Shown here: piece by piece, positions 17,605 through 27,338 of the stretch
Position numbering within the stretch: position 1 is the stretch's first letter
Layout: every line of letters begins with the position of its first letter
Assembly: GCA_002171515.1 (NCBI GenBank)
Contig: NHEP01000103.1
Location: 1 to 35,861, forward strand
DNA: 35,861 nt
Reading direction: 5' to 3'
Origin: a bacterium TMED88
GTDB taxonomy: Bacteria > Myxococcota_A > UBA9160 > UBA4427
Notes under the pieces: generated by a model
Told to the model about the DNA's origin: nothing
The model's input: the letters and a program-made list of their open reading frames with translations, nothing else
Databases searched by the model: none
Program-made: the position numbers and the translations under genes

Positions 17605-19395
17605 TCACGAAGAAGCGCTCACGCTGGCGCGCTTTCTTTCAAGCAGCTGTTGTCGTTCTTGAAGGAGCGACTGCAGGTCCGCATCCGGCTCCTGCATCTG
17701 CCTCTTCAATTCTTTTTCTCGTGCCTCTAGGTCTTTTGCGACATAGCGACCCACGAGATGGACCAGCATTTCGGAAGCCGGCGTTTCTTGGTCGAGCATC
17801 GAATCGTCCACGACGACATCGCGCAGCAGCGGGACCAGTTCGGGTTCGAATTGCGCTTCGCACGCTCCGAGATCGATGCCACCCTCAGTGGCCAGCCAGC
17901 CTTCCGCGGCCGCATCGGCGATCGCGAGGGCGAGCCGCTTATAGGGACTGTCGGGCAGTACCTCTTGCATCTGCGAACAGAATTCGTCCGTCACGAAACC
18001 CGGATGTCGAGTCAGGATCAAGGCGATCAATCGCAGGTGACGCTCTTCGCCTCCACTGGCCCGGGGCGTGAGGGTCTGCGCCAGAGACTCATCGGCCTCT
18101 GCGGACCCTCCGCTTTGCACCTTGCGAATGACTGATTCGACCGCCGATGGCTCGGTCCCGGTGGCAATCGCCAAACGGCGGGCATGCTCACTGCGTTCGA
18201 TCGGGTCTGAAATCGCGGCGACCAGGGGGGCTACATGGCGAACTGCGTCGGCTTTTTCTGCGGGGGATGTACAACCCTTCAAGAGAACACGTCGAATCAC
18301 CGCCTCAATCGCATCCGGGGCCCGGTCAACTAGATTCTGAAGCGCCTCAGCACCCTGGGCAGCAAGAAAGTCGTCGGGGTCCTGTCCATCGGGCAAGGAG
18401 ACAGCACGCACCCGAAGTCCCTCGGGCAGCAAAATCGCTAAGGCTTTCTCCATGGCGTTCTGCCCCGCCTGGTCCCCGTCAAAGAGCAACGTCACGTTCG
18501 CGGTCCGCCGCCGAAGATCCCGCGCATGGTCGGGCGTCAACGCAGTCCCGCAGGTAGCCACAGCCTCACCCAGTCCGGCGCGATACAGGGCGATCACATC
18601 GAAATAACCCTCGGCCACAATTGCACGACCCGCCCGGCGCATCGGCTCAAGGGCGTGATGCAACCCATAAAGAGCACGCCGCTTGTGATAGACGGGGCTC
18701 TCACTCGTATTGAGATATTTGGGCTCTTGGTCGGCCGCCATGGCCCTCGCCCCGAAGGCAATCGTTCGTCCTCGGACGTCGGCAATGGGAAAGGTGACGC
18801 GCCCGCGGAGGCGGTCGTAATGCCCTTTCGAGCGACCTTCCATGATTAAGCCGGCTGACGTCGACACCTTTCGGTCCACGCGCGCGCGGTCGAGTTGGCC
18901 CACGAGGCTGTCCCAACTATCCGGCGCGAAACCCAAGCCAAAATGGTCGATCGTGGCGTCATCGAGACCGCGGCGTTGCAGGTACTCACGAGCGCCCTTG
19001 CCCTCTGGAGCGGACAAATGGTCCCGATAGCAACGCTGGGCCGTTTCGATCGACTCGTAGAGGGCCTCGCGTTCCCCTCGGTCCTCACGACGACCGCCGG
19101 TTTCAGGCACCTCGATCCCGAGGTCGCTGGCCAAACTCCGAACCGCCTCGGGGAAGGTCAAGTTCTCAAACTCGACCAAGAACGTGATGGCGTTGCCGCC
19201 CTTCTGGCACCCGAAGCAGTGAAAAATTCCGCGATCCGGGTTGACGTTAAATGAGGGCGTTTTTTCTTCGTGGAACGGGCAGCGCCCTTTCCAATTTCGG
19301 CCGGACTGCTTGAGCTCAACGTAGCGCCCGATCAGAGCCACGATGTCGGCCCTATCTCGCACTTCTTGGATTGTATCTTCCGGGATCCGGCCCAA
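17605..19395 (-). CDS. dnaG: DNA primase DnaG
   Basis: Synthesises RNA primers at the replication fork. The TTG at 19395 is chosen because it gives the usual DnaG N-terminus (GRIPEDTIQEVRDRADIV) and has GAGAGG six bases upstream; an upstream TTG at 19467 adds 24 basic residues. The zinc-binding domain has Cys39, His42, Cys60 and Cys63 (CPFH ... CFGC). The TOPRIM domain shows VAEGYFD at about 260-266 and LFDGDQAG at about 304-311. The C-terminal 150 residues are the helicase-interacting region, weakly conserved as expected. 596 aa, normal length. Middle gene of the macromolecular synthesis operon. Confidence 0.97.
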   Translation of the reverse strand: MGRIPEDTIQEVRDRADIVALIGRYVELKQSGRNWKGRCPFHEEKTPSFNVNPDRGIFHCFGCQKGGNAITFLVEFENLTFPEAVRSLASDLGIEVPETGGRREDRGEREALYESIETAQRCYRDHLSAPEGKGAREYLQRRGLDDATIDHFGLGFAPDSWDSLVGQLDRARVDRKVSTSAGLIMEGRSKGHYDRLRGRVTFPIADVRGRTIAFGARAMAADQEPKYLNTSESPVYHKRRALYGLHHALEPMRRAGRAIVAEGYFDVIALYRAGLGEAVATCGTALTPDHARDLRRRTANVTLLFDGDQAGQNAMEKALAILLPEGLRVRAVSLPDGQDPDDFLAAQGAEALQNLVDRAPDAIEAVIRRVLLKGCTSPAEKADAVRHVAPLVAAISDPIERSEHARRLAIATGTEPSAVESVIRKVQSGGSAEADESLAQTLTPRASGGEERHLRLIALILTRHPGFVTDEFCSQMQEVLPDSPYKRLALAIADAAAEGWLATEGGIDLGACEAQFEPELVPLLRDVVVDDSMLDQETPASEMLVHLVGRYVAKDLEAREKELKRQMQEPDADLQSLLQERQQLLERKRASVSASS

Positions 19396-19504
19396 TCTCT
19401 GCCTCTCAAGACGTGAACGATGGCCCGCCCGTTTCAGAGAACCGCCTCTCTTTAGCCCGCGAGCCAATTCTTCAGGCCGCGGCGAGGGGTTCCATCGGGT
19501 CGGC

Positions 19505-19702
19505 TCAGTCGCCCATGCGCCTTATCTTCTTCAACGCCCGCTTCCGTGCGGCGGCCGCCTTCTTCTTCTTTCGAATGCTCGGCTTGTCGTAGTACTCTCG
19601 ACGCCTGAGTTCCGTCAGAATTCCGGCTTTCTCGCACGTCTTCTTGAAGCGACGCATCGCCTGCTCGAAGGACTCGTTCTCCTTGACTTTGACGACGGGC
19701 AT
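19505..19702 (-). CDS. rpsU: Small-subunit ribosomal protein bS21
   Basis: 65-aa basic protein beginning [20 protein letters not shown] and ending in a Lys/Arg/Ala-rich helix, the standard S21 pattern. The ATG at 19702 is chosen; an in-frame upstream start at 19741 would add 13 unconserved residues. A purine-rich GAGAAGAG lies just upstream. First gene of rpsU-dnaG-rpoD, 109 bases before dnaG. Confidence 0.96.
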   Translation of the reverse strand: MPVVKVKENESFEQAMRRFKKTCEKAGILTELRRREYYDKPSIRKKKKAAAARKRALKKIRRMGD

Positions 19703-20094
19703 GTTTTCTCTTCTCACTCCCGGCTTTTTGGCCACTGACAAGAATGCGCCCCAAGCTCAACGGCTACCCCCCTCGGGGTGACTCGATTTGAATGCCTTGG
19801 GGCCTTTCTCGCTGTGACGCTCGCCGATTTGTGCGCGCCGGCGAACCGCACGCGCCGTGTTTATAGGTGGCTGTCTGACCCCGTTCGTGTCGAACAAGAA
19901 TCGAGGATTTTACTCTTTGTTTTCGGTAACTTCCATGTTCCTGTTTAATTCCGATGGGGCTGCAATCTGCACCACCGGTTCGCAAGACTCACCGATTCAG
20001 GCGAGGTCTTGGCAAAACGCCCGCCCAAACAACCGTTTGTCGATCGATTTGCAGCGGGCCCAGCAAGCTAGCAGAGGGACTGTCGGGCCTCAAA
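19703..20094 (-). other. Gap between hisF and rpsU
   Basis: 392 bases without a supported gene. It holds the nested hairpin at 19748-19803 and a locally AT-richer stretch at about 19905-19950. Two minus-strand -10-like hexamers are seen: TAAAAT (complement of about 19906-19912) and TATAAA (complement of about 19859-19865). Neither has a good -35 partner. The operon promoter for rpsU-dnaG-rpoD is presumably here. A plus-strand open frame from 19857 runs antisense into hisF and looks like chance. Confidence 0.4.
19748..19803 (-). promoter_or_regulatory. Nested hairpin in the rpsU leader
   Basis: A perfect 8-bp stem pairs 19748-19755 with 19796-19803 (GCCCCAAG and CTTGGGGC). Inside it a 5-bp hairpin pairs 19766-19770 with 19775-19779 around a 4-base loop. 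The structure ends about 45 bases upstream of the rpsU ATG. It has no T-run on the minus strand, so a leader or regulatory fold is more likely than a simple terminator for hisF. Function is inference. Confidence 0.45.
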
Positions 20095-20919
20095 TCAACT
20101 CGGCTGGACCGGCCGAGCTCGCCCGGAGGGCGGTCGAACCGGGATTCCCCGGGCGGCCAACTCCTCCTTAACGGCGCCAACGGTGGTCTCGCCGAAATGA
20201 AAAATCGAGGCCGCCAAGGCGGCCTGCGCACAGCCCTCATCGGGCCCTTCGCCGAGGGCCGCCGCCAAGTCCGCGGCACTGCCGCCGCCCCCCGAAGCGA
20301 TCACGGGAATGGAGACCCGCTGCGCGACCGCTCGCAAGAGTCCAAGGTCGTAACCACTCTTGGTTCCATCTCGATCCATGCTGGTCAGCAAAATTTCGCC
20401 AGCGCCTGCTTCGGCGTTATGAGCCGCCCAATCGACGGCATCGAGCCCAGTGGGCCGTCGACCGCCATGCGTACAAACCTCCCAACGGTTCTCAATCGGA
20501 CGACCTGAGTCATCGCGCACCGCGCGGGCATCGATGGCGAGAACCAGGTTCGCACTCCCGATCTTCGCAGCCGCCTCCGGAACCAACTCGGGGTCATTGA
20601 CTGCTGCGGTCATGATCGAGACCTTGTCTGCTCCAGCGTTCAGCAAATCCCGGATGTCTTGTATCGAACGAACACCGCCCCCCACTGTCAGCGGCATAAA
20701 GACCGTTTCAGCGGTCCGGGAAACCACATCGAGCAAAATGCCGCGCTCCTCATGGCTCGCAGTGATGTCGAGAAAGGTGATCTCGTCGGCTTCTTGCTCT
20801 TCGTACATCTTCGCCACCTCGACCGGATCGCCACAGTCGACGTGGTCGACGTACCGGACGCCCTTCACCACGCGGCCCTGATCAACATCGAGGCAGGGAA
20901 TGATGCGTTTCAAAAGCAT
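20095..20919 (-). CDS. hisF: Imidazole glycerol phosphate synthase cyclase subunit HisF
   Basis: Beta/alpha-barrel subunit that uses ammonia from HisH to convert PRFAR into imidazole glycerol phosphate and AICAR. N-terminus [20 protein letters not shown] contains the first catalytic Asp (CLDVD); LAIDAR carries the second. Phosphate-binding [10 protein letters not shown] and [10 protein letters not shown] are present. 274 aa, slightly longer than usual (about 255), with a Pro/Arg-rich tail. It lies 43 bases after hisH. No hisA lies between hisH and hisF, unlike many his operons. Confidence 0.96.
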   Translation of the reverse strand: MLLKRIIPCLDVDQGRVVKGVRYVDHVDCGDPVEVAKMYEEQEADEITFLDITASHEERGILLDVVSRTAETVFMPLTVGGGVRSIQDIRDLLNAGADKVSIMTAAVNDPELVPEAAAKIGSANLVLAIDARAVRDDSGRPIENRWEVCTHGGRRPTGLDAVDWAAHNAEAGAGEILLTSMDRDGTKSGYDLGLLRAVAQRVSIPVIASGGGGSAADLAAALGEGPDEGCAQAALAASIFHFGETTVGAVKEELAARGIPVRPPSGRARPVQPS

Positions 20920-20962
20920 TTCATCATCTCACAGAGCGCTTAGGCCTCGGTCGAATCGAGTT

Positions 20963-21607
20963 TTACCGACTCGACTCGACCCAAGAGCAATACGCGTTCA
21001 AGAGCCGGAGGCCCGCGTGTTGGCTTTTTTCTGGGTGGAACTGCACGGCGAAAATCGAGTCCTGCGCGATCACCGAAGCAAATTCATCTCCGTAGTGGGT
21101 TCGACCGACTACGATCCTCTCGTCCGCCGGAACCGGGCGATACGAGTGGACAAAGTAGAAAAAGTCTCGTTCGGGCAGGTGCTCAAGCATGGGGTGCTCG
21201 CCGGAAAACTGAACTTCATTCCAGCCAATATGCGGCACCCGCCGGCGCGAACCCCTGGAGTCAACGTCCGCAAACCGCTGAACACGGCCCTTCACCACGC
21301 CCAGTCCATCGGTCAGACCATGCTCTTCGCCCAGCTCAAAAAGCAGTTGAACGCCGAGACAGAGGCCCAGATAAGGTCGGCGAAGCTCAAGGGCTTTGAG
21401 TAAGGCTTCATCGAGCCCGTTGCGGCGCAGCCCCGCCATGCCATCAGCGAATGCGCCGGCCCCGGGCAACACAACCCCATCAGCCCGCTCAACCACCGCG
21501 GCGTCTGCGGCCAGCTCGACCTCCAGCCCGCTTCTCTCCAAAGCCTTGGCGACACTTCGAAGATTGCCAGCTCCGTAATCGACCAAAGCGACCCGTGCAC
21601 GCGTCAT
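20963..21607 (-). CDS. hisH: Imidazole glycerol phosphate synthase glutaminase subunit HisH
   Basis: Class I glutaminase that releases ammonia for HisF. DYGAGNLRSV is at the N-terminus. The nucleophile elbow is GLCLGVQLLFE with the active Cys, and AVQFHPEKSQ supplies the His-Glu of the triad. 214 aa, ATG at 21607, three bases after the hisB stop, so probably translationally coupled. All catalytic residues are present. Confidence 0.96.
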   Translation of the reverse strand: MTRARVALVDYGAGNLRSVAKALERSGLEVELAADAAVVERADGVVLPGAGAFADGMAGLRRNGLDEALLKALELRRPYLGLCLGVQLLFELGEEHGLTDGLGVVKGRVQRFADVDSRGSRRRVPHIGWNEVQFSGEHPMLEHLPERDFFYFVHSYRPVPADERIVVGRTHYGDEFASVIAQDSIFAVQFHPEKSQHAGLRLLNAYCSWVESSR

Positions 21608-21610
21608 GGC

Positions 21611-22222
21611 TCAGAGCGCACCCTTGACCGTCGGAAGACCCGACTCACGGGGGTCAATCGAGACCGCTTCGCGCAGCGCTCGGGCCACGCCCTTAAAGAT
21701 GGCCTCGACAACATGGTGCGGGCTTCTTCCGTACCGCTTATCGATGTGTAGATCGAGCCCAGCGTTCTGACTGAAAGAATACATGAAGTCTTCTGTCAGC
21801 GTGGCATCGAAATCACCCACTCGATCGTTGGCGAGCTCGACCCGGTAGACGAGATAGGGTCGGTTGGACACGTCGACAGCGACTTCGACCTTGCTCTCCG
21901 CCATCGGAAGCAGACAGGCTCCAAAGCGGCGAATGCCTTCGGCGGGGCCCAACGCGTCGCGGAGCGCTTGACCTAACGCGATGCCTACGTCCTCGACAGT
22001 GTGGTGAAGGTCAACCTCCACATCGCCCTGAGCTTTGACCTCAAGGTCGAAGAGGGCATGGCGGGCAAAAGACTCCAGCATGTGGTCGAAGAAGGCGATG
22101 CCGGTCGCGACCTGGTAGTGCCCTCGACCGTCCAGCGCCAAGTCGATCTGGATCTCGGTCTCTTTCGTTTTGCGTTCGATCCGAGCCACGCGCGGCGTGC
22201 GGCCCTCGGCTTGCTCTGTCAT
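21611..22222 (-). CDS. hisB: Imidazoleglycerol-phosphate dehydratase HisB
   Basis: Dehydrates imidazole glycerol phosphate to imidazole acetol phosphate. Metal-binding motifs are complete: FFDHMLESFARH, DLHHTVEDVGIALGQAL, and SPHHVVEAIFKGVARALR. The ATG at 22222 gives 204 aa, the normal monofunctional length; the frame stays open upstream to 22297 without conservation. No histidinol phosphatase domain is fused. 152 bases separate it from the upstream hisD homologue, and nothing else is recognised in that gap. Confidence 0.95.
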   Translation of the reverse strand: MTEQAEGRTPRVARIERKTKETEIQIDLALDGRGHYQVATGIAFFDHMLESFARHALFDLEVKAQGDVEVDLHHTVEDVGIALGQALRDALGPAEGIRRFGACLLPMAESKVEVAVDVSNRPYLVYRVELANDRVGDFDATLTEDFMYSFSQNAGLDLHIDKRYGRSPHHVVEAIFKGVARALREAVSIDPRESGLPTVKGAL

Positions 22223-22374
22223 TGGAGCCGTTGCTCCCGGCGACCGGTCCGTACCGCGGGCCCTCACCGCGAACTCGGTCGTTCTCAAGCTTTCCACAGC
22301 TCGGAGGATGGAGGCGGCGGCATAGGGCGACGCCCAATCACGTGCCGGACCTGTGGACCGGTCGTTCGGGGCGA

Positions 22375-23739
22375 CTACAACTCCGACTCCCGGGCCTGCT
22401 CGCGTTCGCGACGGGCCCGTCTAATCTTTTGTAGCCGCAGCTCGACGGAATTGCCATGCCCCGGGCGATCCGCGAGTTCCGCGAGTCGCATCGTCTCAGC
22501 ACCCAGCTCCCGTAATTTCGGGGGCTCGAATTTGACGAAGTGAGTTCGCTTCAAGAAATCTTCAATCCCCAGGGCGGATTCAAACCGGGCTCGTCCCCCT
22601 CCGCCTCGGTAGGTCGCGGGACCCGCCAGATACGCGCCGACAGCCGGCGGGGTGTAGTGACCCATGAAGATTTCCCCGGCGTTGAGGACCGTCTTCGCGA
22701 CGGACTCTGGGGATTCGACAGCCAGGACGAGCTTTTCCGGCGCATAAATCTCAGCAAGCGCCATCGACGTTTCTAGATTCGGGGTCAGGATGGCCGTCCC
22801 TGCGGTCGCAAGACTCTGCTCGGCGTGACCCAATTCACCTGCATTTTTCATCTGGCGAACCAGCTGGTCCTGAACCTTCGTGAGCAGGCCCTTCAAATGG
22901 GTGATCAAAATCGTCTGGGCGCGGCCGCCAGACTCGGCGTGAGCCAGCAGGTCCGCCGCCACCCATGCGGGTTGCGCGCTCTTGTCCGCGACGAGGCAGA
23001 TCTCACGAGGACCTGAATCACCGCAAAAGCCCACCACTCCAGACAGCGCGTTTCGGGCAATCTCGAGTTCGGAGCCTTCGCCAAGCACCACCTTGTCCAC
23101 GCGAGGCAAATCCCCGGTCCCATACGCAAAGGCGGCAACCGCCTCGGGGCCCGCCAGTTTGTAGACCCGGTGGACCCCCGCGATCCTCGCGGCCATCAAC
23201 AGCTCAGGACGCACGCGGCCCTCCGAATCGGTGGGCGCTGCAAAAAGAATTTCGGGCACCTCGACCGCCGAGGCCGGGCTCGCCTTCATAATCAGGTCCG
23301 TCGCCGTCATGAAGCCTTCCGCAGAAGCCACGATGGCCACACGGGAAAGCGGACGGACGCGCTGACCCATGGATCCGCCCCCTTCCTCGCGCATCTCCCA
23401 GCTCGAAGGCACTCGCTTGCGCTGGAACTCGCGGATCCGCATGGCCGCCTTGCCGAGTGCGGCGCGATCTGAGGCCTCGACGGCCTCGCAGCCCTGATCC
23501 CATTCTTCCTGGGGGAGCTCGAAACGGTCAAGATCGAGGCCTCTGGCTGATCGGATCCAACTCCGAAGTGCCCGATCACCGCCCGCCCGAATTTGACTCA
23601 CTCGCTCGGCGACGTCCGCGACCTGGGACTCGGTAGGTTGGGCGGCTTGCCGGGCGCACAGGGAATCCCAGGCCTTCTCGAAGCCCGAATCTCCCGGTTT
23701 GAGTACCTCAAGCCACTTTGCGCCTGCCTTGCTGGTCAT
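22375..23739 (-). CDS. HisD-family protein lacking most catalytic and zinc residues (probable pseudoenzyme)
   Basis: 454 aa, collinear with histidinol dehydrogenase from end to end (for example KVDK-type PRVDKVV, DLLAHAE, NAGEIFMGHYTP, GIEDFLKR, NSVELRL). By alignment from memory with E. coli HisD, zinc ligands Gln259, His262 and Asp360 correspond to His267, Ser270 and Ala369; only the fourth, His419, is kept (His428). The catalytic pair Glu326-His327 becomes Glu335-Lys336. The YIPGG loop reads VASAEG, GPGN reads LGEGS, GPSE reads GPRE, and NHVLPT reads ATYRGG. The frame is intact with a good AGGAGG nine bases before the ATG. Histidinol oxidation is therefore unlikely; a structural, regulatory or new catalytic role is possible. 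hisB, hisH and hisF downstream look functional. Confidence 0.9.
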   Translation of the reverse strand: MTSKAGAKWLEVLKPGDSGFEKAWDSLCARQAAQPTESQVADVAERVSQIRAGGDRALRSWIRSARGLDLDRFELPQEEWDQGCEAVEASDRAALGKAAMRIREFQRKRVPSSWEMREEGGGSMGQRVRPLSRVAIVASAEGFMTATDLIMKASPASAVEVPEILFAAPTDSEGRVRPELLMAARIAGVHRVYKLAGPEAVAAFAYGTGDLPRVDKVVLGEGSELEIARNALSGVVGFCGDSGPREICLVADKSAQPAWVAADLLAHAESGGRAQTILITHLKGLLTKVQDQLVRQMKNAGELGHAEQSLATAGTAILTPNLETSMALAEIYAPEKLVLAVESPESVAKTVLNAGEIFMGHYTPPAVGAYLAGPATYRGGGGRARFESALGIEDFLKRTHFVKFEPPKLRELGAETMRLAELADRPGHGNSVELRLQKIRRARREREQARESEL

Positions 23740-23795
23740 CTTGCCGAACCTCCTGACGCGGCCTTTCGCCGCGAGAGGTCCGTCATCTCGAAGCC

Positions 23796-24725
23796 TTAGG
23801 TCGCTGTCTTTTTTCGAGCCGAGACGACGCGAGGTCGCCCAGCCAGATCATTCAGAATGTCGATCTCACAAAGACCCGCCTCCGCAAACCAGCCTGCCAC
23901 CACATCCGCCTGCCCGGGGTCGATCTCGACGCCCACCCAACCGCCCGGTTCCATCCGCTCCCCGACTCCCGCCGCGAAGGGCCGAAGCACCGCATATCCG
24001 TCGGGTCCTCCGAAGAGGGCCTGCTCGGGCTCATGAGAAAGCTCCGGGGCAAGCCCGCCTGATTCGGACCGCGCCAGATAAGGCGGATTGGAGACGATCA
24101 GGTCAAACGTTTCCGCACCAATGGGACCAAAGAGATCTCCCTGCAGGAACCGAATGTTTTCACTGACCTGCAACTCATCGGCATTCCTCTGAGCGATCTG
24201 AAGCGCTTTCGGACAGATGTCGGTGGCCGTCACCTGAGCCTCGGGGCACTCCGCCGCGAGGCTGATTCCGATGGCCCCGGAACCGGTCCCGAGGTCGAGC
24301 ACCCGACAGCTCCTGGGCGAGGCTTGGCGGATCACTTCGAGAGCCGCCTCAACAAGAGTTTCTGTGTCAGGGCGGGGAGTGAGAACGTCTTCGGTCACGC
24401 GGAAAGAGCGAGACCAGAACTCCCGCTGGCCCAACAAAAGAGATATGGGAACACGTTCGCTTACTCTTCTTCGAATCAATTCCCGGAAGGCAGAGCGTTC
24501 GCCGGACTCCACGGGCTTGTCGAATTGGAGATAAAGGGTCAGGCGCTCGAGGCCAAGCGCGTGGGCGAGCAAAAGTTCGGCATCGAGCCTGGGAGTCTCA
24601 AGGCCTTGCTCGGAAAAATGCTTCGTGGTCCAACGAAGCAGGTCAAGAACCGTCCACACCCGATTCTCTCCGCGGGACCCAGAAGCCCCCTTCGAAGGGA
24701 CGCGACCGTTGCCCTCGATGGTCAT
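23796..24725 (-). CDS. prmC: Peptide chain release factor N5-glutamine methyltransferase PrmC
   Basis: Methylates the Gln of the GGQ motif of release factors using SAM. The SAM-binding motif is DLGTGSG (144-150), and the substrate motif NPPY (213-216) is diagnostic. [11 protein letters not shown] precedes the methyltransferase core as usual. 309 aa, with about 20 extra N-terminal residues. The ATG overlaps the prfA stop (ATGA), coupling it to its own substrate RF1. Confidence 0.95.
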   Translation of the reverse strand: MTIEGNGRVPSKGASGSRGENRVWTVLDLLRWTTKHFSEQGLETPRLDAELLLAHALGLERLTLYLQFDKPVESGERSAFRELIRRRVSERVPISLLLGQREFWSRSFRVTEDVLTPRPDTETLVEAALEVIRQASPRSCRVLDLGTGSGAIGISLAAECPEAQVTATDICPKALQIAQRNADELQVSENIRFLQGDLFGPIGAETFDLIVSNPPYLARSESGGLAPELSHEPEQALFGGPDGYAVLRPFAAGVGERMEPGGWVGVEIDPGQADVVAGWFAEAGLCEIDILNDLAGRPRVVSARKKTAT

Positions 24726-25804
24726 TCTTTGGCCGAATCCGCCTGCGCACGGGCGAGAACTTCCGCCTTGACGGCCTCCAGAAGCGGACCCAGGTCACCC
24801 GCCATCACCTGGTCGAGTTTATGGACCGTTACGCCAGCCCGATGGTCGGTGATGCGGCTCTGGGGAAAGTTGTAAGTCCTGATCTTTTCAGCCCGCTCCC
24901 CGGAGCCCACCTGAGAACGCCGCTCGCTGGCACGCTCATCCGCCGCCCGTTGCTCCTCGAACTCCAGCAATCTGGACCGCAGCACGGTCATCGCCTTGGC
25001 CTTGTTCTTGTGCTGTGATTTTTCGTCCTGGCACTGGACCACAACGCCCGTCGGAATGTGGGTAATCCGAACCGCCGAGTCGGTCGTGTTCACACTCTGC
25101 CCCCCGGGGCCGCTGGCTCGCATCACATCAATGCGGAGCTCTCCCGGGTCGATGTCGATGTCGATTTCCTCAGCCTCGGGCATCACGGCCACCGTCACCG
25201 TTGACGTGTGGACGCGGCCTTGGGTCTCCGTTGCGGGAACGCGCTGGACCCGATGCACCCCCCGTTCGAATTTAAGACGACTAAAGACCGCGTCGCCTTG
25301 AATCAGGGCGATCACCTCTTTGAACCCGCCGCCATCCGTCGCAGAGCTTGAAAGGGGCGCAATTTTCCACCCCAAGGTGTCCGCATACCGGGTGTACATC
25401 CGGAAAAGGTCGGCGGCGAAAAGCGCCGCCTCGTCTCCGCCCGTCCCCGCGCGGATTTCGAGGAGTGCATTCTTCTCATCATTGGGGTCGCGGGGCGTCA
25501 GGAGGACCGACAACTCGGTTTCCAGATCGCCCAAGCGCTCCTCGAGATCCCGTGACTCGTCGCGGGCCAGATCCGCTACCTCGGGATCGGGATCCTCCAC
25601 CATGGCGCGAGACTCCGCGAGCAAGGCCACCGTCTCTCGATACCGTTCGCCCACCTCAAGGATCGGTCGAAGCTGGCCAAGCTCCTTCCCCACCTTGCCG
25701 AAGCGCCCCGGATCCCGGGCCAGGTCGGGGTCCGAGAGCTGGCCCTCCAGCTCTCGCGCCCTGGCTTCAGTGTTTCTGATCCTGTCGAGGAACTTTTCGT
25801 CCAT
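24722..25804 (-). CDS. prfA: Peptide chain release factor 1
   Basis: Recognises UAA and UAG and triggers peptidyl-tRNA hydrolysis. The stop-codon-reading tripeptide is PAT (190-192), which marks RF1 rather than RF2, and the catalytic GGQ is at 234-236 ([13 protein letters not shown]). 360 aa, normal length. Start ATG at 25804 with AGGA upstream. It lies 85 bases after rho; the rpmE gene often found between them in related genomes is absent. Confidence 0.97.
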   Translation of the reverse strand: MDEKFLDRIRNTEARARELEGQLSDPDLARDPGRFGKVGKELGQLRPILEVGERYRETVALLAESRAMVEDPDPEVADLARDESRDLEERLGDLETELSVLLTPRDPNDEKNALLEIRAGTGGDEAALFAADLFRMYTRYADTLGWKIAPLSSSATDGGGFKEVIALIQGDAVFSRLKFERGVHRVQRVPATETQGRVHTSTVTVAVMPEAEEIDIDIDPGELRIDVMRASGPGGQSVNTTDSAVRITHIPTGVVVQCQDEKSQHKNKAKAMTVLRSRLLEFEEQRAADERASERRSQVGSGERAEKIRTYNFPQSRITDHRAGVTVHKLDQVMAGDLGPLLEAVKAEVLARAQADSAKE

Positions 25805-25889
25805 GGTTGATTCCTGGCCAGCCAGTCAAGCGGAGAGGGAAATCGGCCCTGCAAGGTACAGTGCCGCGGGCAACGAAACCGGTTCTTCT

Positions 25890-27338
25890 TTAACTCGACA
25901 TCGACTCCATGAACTCCTCATTGGATTCCGTGGCTTTGATTTTTTCAAGGAGGAATTCCATCGAATCCACCGGGGAGAGAGGCGCGAGTAACTTGCGCAA
26001 GATGTACATCCGATTCAAAGTCGTTTCGTCTAGCAGCAATTCTTCTCGCCGGGTCGCTGACCGATTGATGTCGATGGCGGGATACGTTCGGCGATCGGCC
26101 AACTTCCGATCGAGCACCAATTCGCTGTTGCCCGTGCCCTTAAACTCTTCGAAAATCACTTCATCCATCCGCGACCCGGTCTCAATCAGAGCCGTGCCCA
26201 CGATGGTCAGGCTGCCGCCCTCTTCCACGTTGCGTGCGGCTCCAAAAAAGCGCTTCGGCTTGTGGAGCGCGTTGGAGTCGACTCCGCCGGAGAGAATCTT
26301 TCCGGAGTGGGGAACCACAGTGTTGTGAGCCCGCGCCAGTCGCGTGATCGAGTCAAGAAGAATCACGACGTCTCTCTGGTGCTCGACTAAGCGTTTGGCT
26401 TTGTCCAAAACCATTTCAGCCACTTGGACATGGCGGGTCGCCGGCTCGTCAAAAGTGGAGGAGATCACCTCAGCCTTCACGGTTCGCTGCATGTCGGTCA
26501 CCTCTTCGGGCCGCTCGTCGATCAGCAAAACGATCAAATAGACTTCGGGATTGCGCTCGGCGATCGCATTGGCGATCTCCTTGATGATCATCGTCTTTCC
26601 GGCTTTCGGAGGAGAGGTGATCAGGGCTCTCTGGCCTTTGCCCAAGGGCGCGATCAAATCAATGATTCGCGTCGTCAAGCCGCCGGCTTTGGACTCCAGA
26701 GCGAATTTTTGTTCGGGATAGAGAGGCGTCAGGTTGTCGAAGAGAATCTTTTGTTTGGCTTTCTCGGGCGGTTCGAAATTAATCGTCTCGACCTTCAGCA
26801 GGGCGAAGTAACGCTCGCTTTCCTTTGGCGGGCGTACCTGGCCCTCGACGGTATCTCCGGTCCTTAAATTAAAACGACGAATTTGCGAAGGGGATACGTA
26901 GATGTCGTCTGGACCCGCCTGATAGCTCTGGTCGGGGGCCCGCAGGAAACCGAAGCCATCTTGGAGGATCTCCAAAACGCCATCGGCGAAGATTCGACCT
27001 TTCTTTTCGGTCTGCACTTTGAGAATGGCGAAGAGCAAGTCTTGCGTCCGCATGCCCGAGGTGTTCTCGACATTCATTTCCTCGGCCCGGGCGGTTAACT
27101 CTTGGGCGGACAGGCGCTTCAGGTCTCGGACAGAAACCCGCTCGGCCCCTTCCTCGTCGGTCATTTCTGCCTCTTCCTCGGCCAATTCAGCGTCGGACGG
27201 GAGGTAATCCTTCCTCGGCGCTGCACCGCCGGGCTTGCGGCCACCCGATCCGCCGCCTGCGCTCCGGGGGCGGCGACCCCGACCTCGGCGATTGCGTCCG
27301 GACCCGGACTTTCCTTCATTCGATCGATCTGTATTCAC
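25890..27338 (-). CDS. rho: Transcription termination factor Rho
   Basis: Hexameric RNA helicase for transcription termination. Rho N-domain (about 68-110), a cold-shock-like RNA-binding domain with DGFGFLRAP (about 126-134), Walker [10 protein letters not shown] (about 242-250) and Walker B VVILLDS (about 324-330). The GTG at 27338 follows a purine-rich AGGAAAGAAGAA; a further in-frame GTG at 27455 is possible but its sequence is unconserved. The first 65 residues are a Gly/Arg-rich then acidic extension ([12 protein letters not shown]) not found in E. coli Rho. 482 aa versus 419 for E. coli. Confidence 0.95.
   Translation of the reverse strand: MNTDRSNEGKSGSGRNRRGRGRRPRSAGGGSGGRKPGGAAPRKDYLPSDAELAEEEAEMTDEEGAERVSVRDLKRLSAQELTARAEEMNVENTSGMRTQDLLFAILKVQTEKKGRIFADGVLEILQDGFGFLRAPDQSYQAGPDDIYVSPSQIRRFNLRTGDTVEGQVRPPKESERYFALLKVETINFEPPEKAKQKILFDNLTPLYPEQKFALESKAGGLTTRIIDLIAPLGKGQRALITSPPKAGKTMIIKEIANAIAERNPEVYLIVLLIDERPEEVTDMQRTVKAEVISSTFDEPATRHVQVAEMVLDKAKRLVEHQRDVVILLDSITRLARAHNTVVPHSGKILSGGVDSNALHKPKRFFGAARNVEEGGSLTIVGTALIETGSRMDEVIFEEFKGTGNSELVLDRKLADRRTYPAIDINRSATRREELLLDETTLNRMYILRKLLAPLSPVDSMEFLLEKIKATESNEEFMESMSS

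Noticed and set aside
970-19886. Shared 12-mer GAACGGGGTCAG at 970-981 (plus) and 19875-19886 (minus) as a dispersed repeat
   Set aside because: Many chance 12-mer pairs are expected in a 36-kb window read on both strands, and the flanks do not match.
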